NCBI GenBank assembly: GCA_021199855.1
Contig: JAJQHD010000037.1
Coordinates: forward strand, 124,001 to 188,000
DNA: 64,000 nucleotides
Origin: Oscillospiraceae bacterium
GTDB lineage: Bacteria; Bacillota; Clostridia; Oscillospirales; Ruminococcaceae
Direction of reading: 5' to 3'
Under the pieces are notes generated by a model. The model was given only the letters and a program-made list of their open reading frames with translations, was not told the origin of the DNA and searched no databases. The stretch's first letter is position 1; each line of letters starts with the position of its first letter. The position numbers were made by a program, and so were the translations under genes. This document shows, one piece after another, positions 61,864 to 64,000 of this stretch.

Positions 61864-63846
61864 TTAGAAGGGATTTTCAACGGAGTAGTCTTCAAAGTCT
61901 ACGAGCTCGCTTGCTCCAGTAATGTCGACAGTGGTCGAGTAAGATTCCACGGTGATGGTGTATTCGCTATCGCCGGTGACGTAGACGGTGCCGTCGGAGC
62001 TGAGAATGGTGACGGAGTTACCTTCTTCGTCAACTATCGTGCCTTCGCAGTAGAGGTTTGTAACGGTGCTGTAGTTCGTAACAATCCATGTCGAGGTGCT
62101 GTCAACATAGACGTTGCACTCACCGTTGCCACCATTGCCTGCATTCGATTCATCGTCGACGAAATAGCCGGTCAGGACACTGCCATCAAGCATGTAGAAA
62201 TCAAGATTGCTGATACTGTCGTAGATGACGGCTCCTTCCATTGACTGCTTGCGGGCTGTGAAGTTGCAGTCGGCGCCGTTCGAGCCGGTTGTGCCCCAGC
62301 CACGCTGGTTCGAGTTGCCGGTGCATTTAAGGAAGAATTCACTGTCTTCGGCGTAGGTGATGTCAACGTCGCAAATTAAGAAGGTGCTTTCGGTGTTGGT
62401 TGTATAGAACATGCCGCCGTTATTGGCTGTTAAGGTGCCGCCAATCATGATGAAACTGCCGTTGCCGACTTCCGAGTCGCCGGACATGCTCTGATAAACT
62501 ATTACGTTCCAGGTGCAGTCGTTCTGGGAGCTATCCTTCATACTGCCGGAAAGATCGCAGTCGAAGAGACGAATGGTGTTGAGACCTTCGATGCAGATTG
62601 CTTCGGAGGAATTGGCAGTCAGTGTTGCATTCGCAACGGTGATGTCAGCGGTGCTGTAGACTGCGGGAGAGCCGGTGCCGCTCGAGACATAGGTGCCGCC
62701 GTCGACGACCATTGTTCCGCTTCCACGGTCGCTTCTGATTGCCGCAGAGGACTCGCCGGAGGTGCTGACTGTCAGGTTCCATGCATAGAGGGTTCCACCA
62801 CCGGCAACATGAATGCCGCCCGAGGTGTCCTGCTCGGTGGTGATGTCGGTGTCGCTGACATAGGCAACGCCGTCGCCATAGGCAAAGACTCCTGCACCGC
62901 CTGCCGAATCGGAGGTGATTGTCGAATTGATGATTCTTAATGTGCCACTGATTACGAGGGCACTTGCGCCGATGCCATAGAAGCTTGAATTGTCGCCGCC
63001 AGTGGAATCAGAGGAGATTCTCGAGATGGTGCTGTCGGAAATGGTGACGTTACCAGATGTGACTAAGATTGCATTCTCATCAGAGCCGGTAGAGGTGTAA
63101 TCCACATTTGAGTATTTTCCGTCCTCAGTGTAGGTTACGACTGCATCGTAGCTGTTAACGCCTGATGATGAACCGCCGCCCATGCCGCCACCGTTAGAAA
63201 GATTGCCCATTCCGGAGGACTCACCGCCGACTACTATCGAAGTGATTTCGCCTCCGTCATCGACGGTAAATGTGAGGGTGTCGCCTGCCGAAATGTCTGA
63301 AAGAGTCAGGCTGTTGCCGTCGGTGTCAGTGATGACCGATTCATCGGGAACTATCAGGGTAACCGTGAAGGTGTTGTCGGAGCTTTCCGTGGGCTCTTCG
63401 ATTACATCTGCGAGAAGTTCAATCTCGTAGTCTCCGGTTGAAGAAGCAGGCTCTGTGCCGCCTTCTCTACCTTCTCCTTCGCCTTCCCCATCAGGCTTGT
63501 CGGGAACTTCGCCGCCTTGACCGTCATCGGAGGGTATATCAGAAGGAACATCTCCGCCGCCCATATTGCCCATATCGCCCACGCCGTTCATGTCGCCTAT
63601 CTGCACCATCATGTCGGAGTTGCCGGATGAAAGTGCCACGGATAGGGTTATCTCATATCCCAAGACTTCGGTAACGGTTCCCGAAAGAGTGCAGGAAACA
63701 AGAAATGCCGCACCGACTGCTGAATCGGAAACAGCAGTGTCAGAATCGCTGTCGCTATCGCTGACAGTTTCCGCACATCCGGAGAGCATGAAGACCATGC
63801 TGAGTGCTATAATTACTGAAAGTATTCTTTTAAGTTTTGAGTTCAT
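61864..63846 (-). CDS. Surface lipoprotein with right-handed beta-helix
   Basis: A 660-residue secreted protein. The signal peptide ends at lipobox LSGC (Cys 24) and is followed by an Asp/Ser repeat linker. Residues 90-140 are low-complexity and rich in Gly, Asp, Met and Pro. From about residue 240 the sequence is a parallel beta-helix: repeated short strands with NxT/DxT turns (VTISDSTIS, LRIINSTIT, VYVDST) and many Ser/Thr/Asn. Such domains bind or cut polysaccharide, but no catalytic triplet was found, so adhesion or carbohydrate binding is a guess. The rest of the window to 64000 holds its leader region. Confidence 0.72.
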   Translation of the reverse strand: MNSKLKRILSVIIALSMVFMLSGCAETVSDSDSDSDTAVSDSAVGAAFLVSCTLSGTVTEVLGYEITLSVALSSGNSDMMVQIGDMNGVGDMGNMGGGDVPSDIPSDDGQGGEVPDKPDGEGEGEGREGGTEPASSTGDYEIELLADVIEEPTESSDNTFTVTLIVPDESVITDTDGNSLTLSDISAGDTLTFTVDDGGEITSIVVGGESSGMGNLSNGGGMGGGSSSGVNSYDAVVTYTEDGKYSNVDYTSTGSDENAILVTSGNVTISDSTISRISSDSTGGDNSSFYGIGASALVISGTLRIINSTITSDSAGGAGVFAYGDGVAYVSDTDITTEQDTSGGIHVAGGGTLYAWNLTVSTSGESSAAIRSDRGSGTMVVDGGTYVSSGTGSPAVYSTADITVANATLTANSSEAICIEGLNTIRLFDCDLSGSMKDSSQNDCTWNVIVYQSMSGDSEVGNGSFIMIGGTLTANNGGMFYTTNTESTFLICDVDITYAEDSEFFLKCTGNSNQRGWGTTGSNGADCNFTARKQSMEGAVIYDSISNLDFYMLDGSVLTGYFVDDESNAGNGGNGECNVYVDSTSTWIVTNYSTVTNLYCEGTIVDEEGNSVTILSSDGTVYVTGDSEYTITVESYSTTVDITGASELVDFEDYSVENPF

Positions 63847-64000
63847 AATCTGGGATTTCCTTTCTTAGTAAGCTTTACTGCAAGTATGATAACCTATAAA
63901 GCTTAAATGGACCTAAAAGATGTGTGAAACATTCAAGATAAATCGCCTTATTGCATCGAATTTCGGAAATTTGTCCGTGTTAAACTGATATGACCCAAGA

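Noticed and set aside
1-64000. Mobile elements, phage genes, tRNA/rRNA genes and CRISPR arrays
   Set aside because: I found no transposase or integrase motif, no tRNA cloverleaf or rRNA-like stretch and no regularly spaced repeats; the window is core chromosome.

Overview
The window looks like chromosomal DNA from a spore-forming, low-to-mid GC Firmicute of the Clostridia. An anaerobic plant-fibre degrader of the Ruminococcaceae/Oscillospiraceae type is the best guess; this is inferred from gene content, not from a database search. Supporting signs are the spoIIAA-spoIIAB-sigF operon, spmAB, an AbrB/SpoVT regulator, an hrcA-grpE-dnaK-dnaJ operon with a perfect CIRCE element, T-box, TPP and yybP-ykoY leader RNAs, strong SD sequences with TTGACA-17-TATAAT promoters, GTP-type PEP carboxykinase next to pyruvate phosphate dikinase, and several plant-polysaccharide enzymes (GH31, GH27, GH5, CE2). 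No tRNA, rRNA, transposase, phage gene or CRISPR array was seen.

Layout. 1-2 kb: a manganese-riboswitch operon (mntP, then a P-type ATPase cut by the window edge). 2-7.5 kb: lgt-folD, abrB, spmA-spmB, and ttcA-ymdB. 7.4-7.55 kb: a promoter- and terminator-bounded candidate small RNA. 7.7-11.8 kb: GTP-PEPCK and a GH31 glycosidase. 11.9-14.8 kb: an unusual alpha/beta-hydrolase and acyltransferase fusion followed by a zinc-ribbon membrane protein. 14.9-23.4 kb: ppdK, then divergent glmU-pth-mfd. 23.4-28 kb: a large MacB/FtsX-like ABC protein, then GH27 alpha-galactosidase with a translationally coupled small zinc protein. 28-33 kb: the CIRCE-controlled heat-shock operon. 33-34.7 kb: the sigma-F operon. 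34.7-39 kb: valS behind a T-box leader, then a CPBP protease. 39-41.7 kb: coaX, an ECF S component and a FkbM methyltransferase. 41.7-42 kb: a second candidate small RNA behind three phased direct repeats. 42-43.5 kb: a TPP riboswitch controlling thiT and thiN. 43.5-48 kb: a three-gene 2-hydroxyacyl-CoA-dehydratase/activase-like operon and a DD-carboxypeptidase. 48-55 kb: a giant GT84/GH94-like glucan synthase gene broken by a one-base shift in an A8 run. 55-59.5 kb: archaeal-type phosphoglycerate mutase, a GH5-CE2 operon and a HAD phosphatase. 59.5-64 kb: small envelope proteins, a highly structured leader RNA in front of a tiny lipoprotein, a lone PAS protein and a beta-helix lipoprotein.

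How it fits together. Carbon flow at the PEP node (PEPCK, PPDK, phosphoglycerate mutase) sits with hydrolases that release sugars from plant polymers. Cofactor genes (thiamine, pantothenate/CoA, folate) are driven by leader RNAs or paired with ECF transporters. Most of the window is ordinary core genome. The parts that deserve attention are the three unassigned structured RNA loci, the riboswitch-linked ATPase, the hydrolase-acyltransferase fusion, the split dehydratase-like operon and the homopolymer frameshift.
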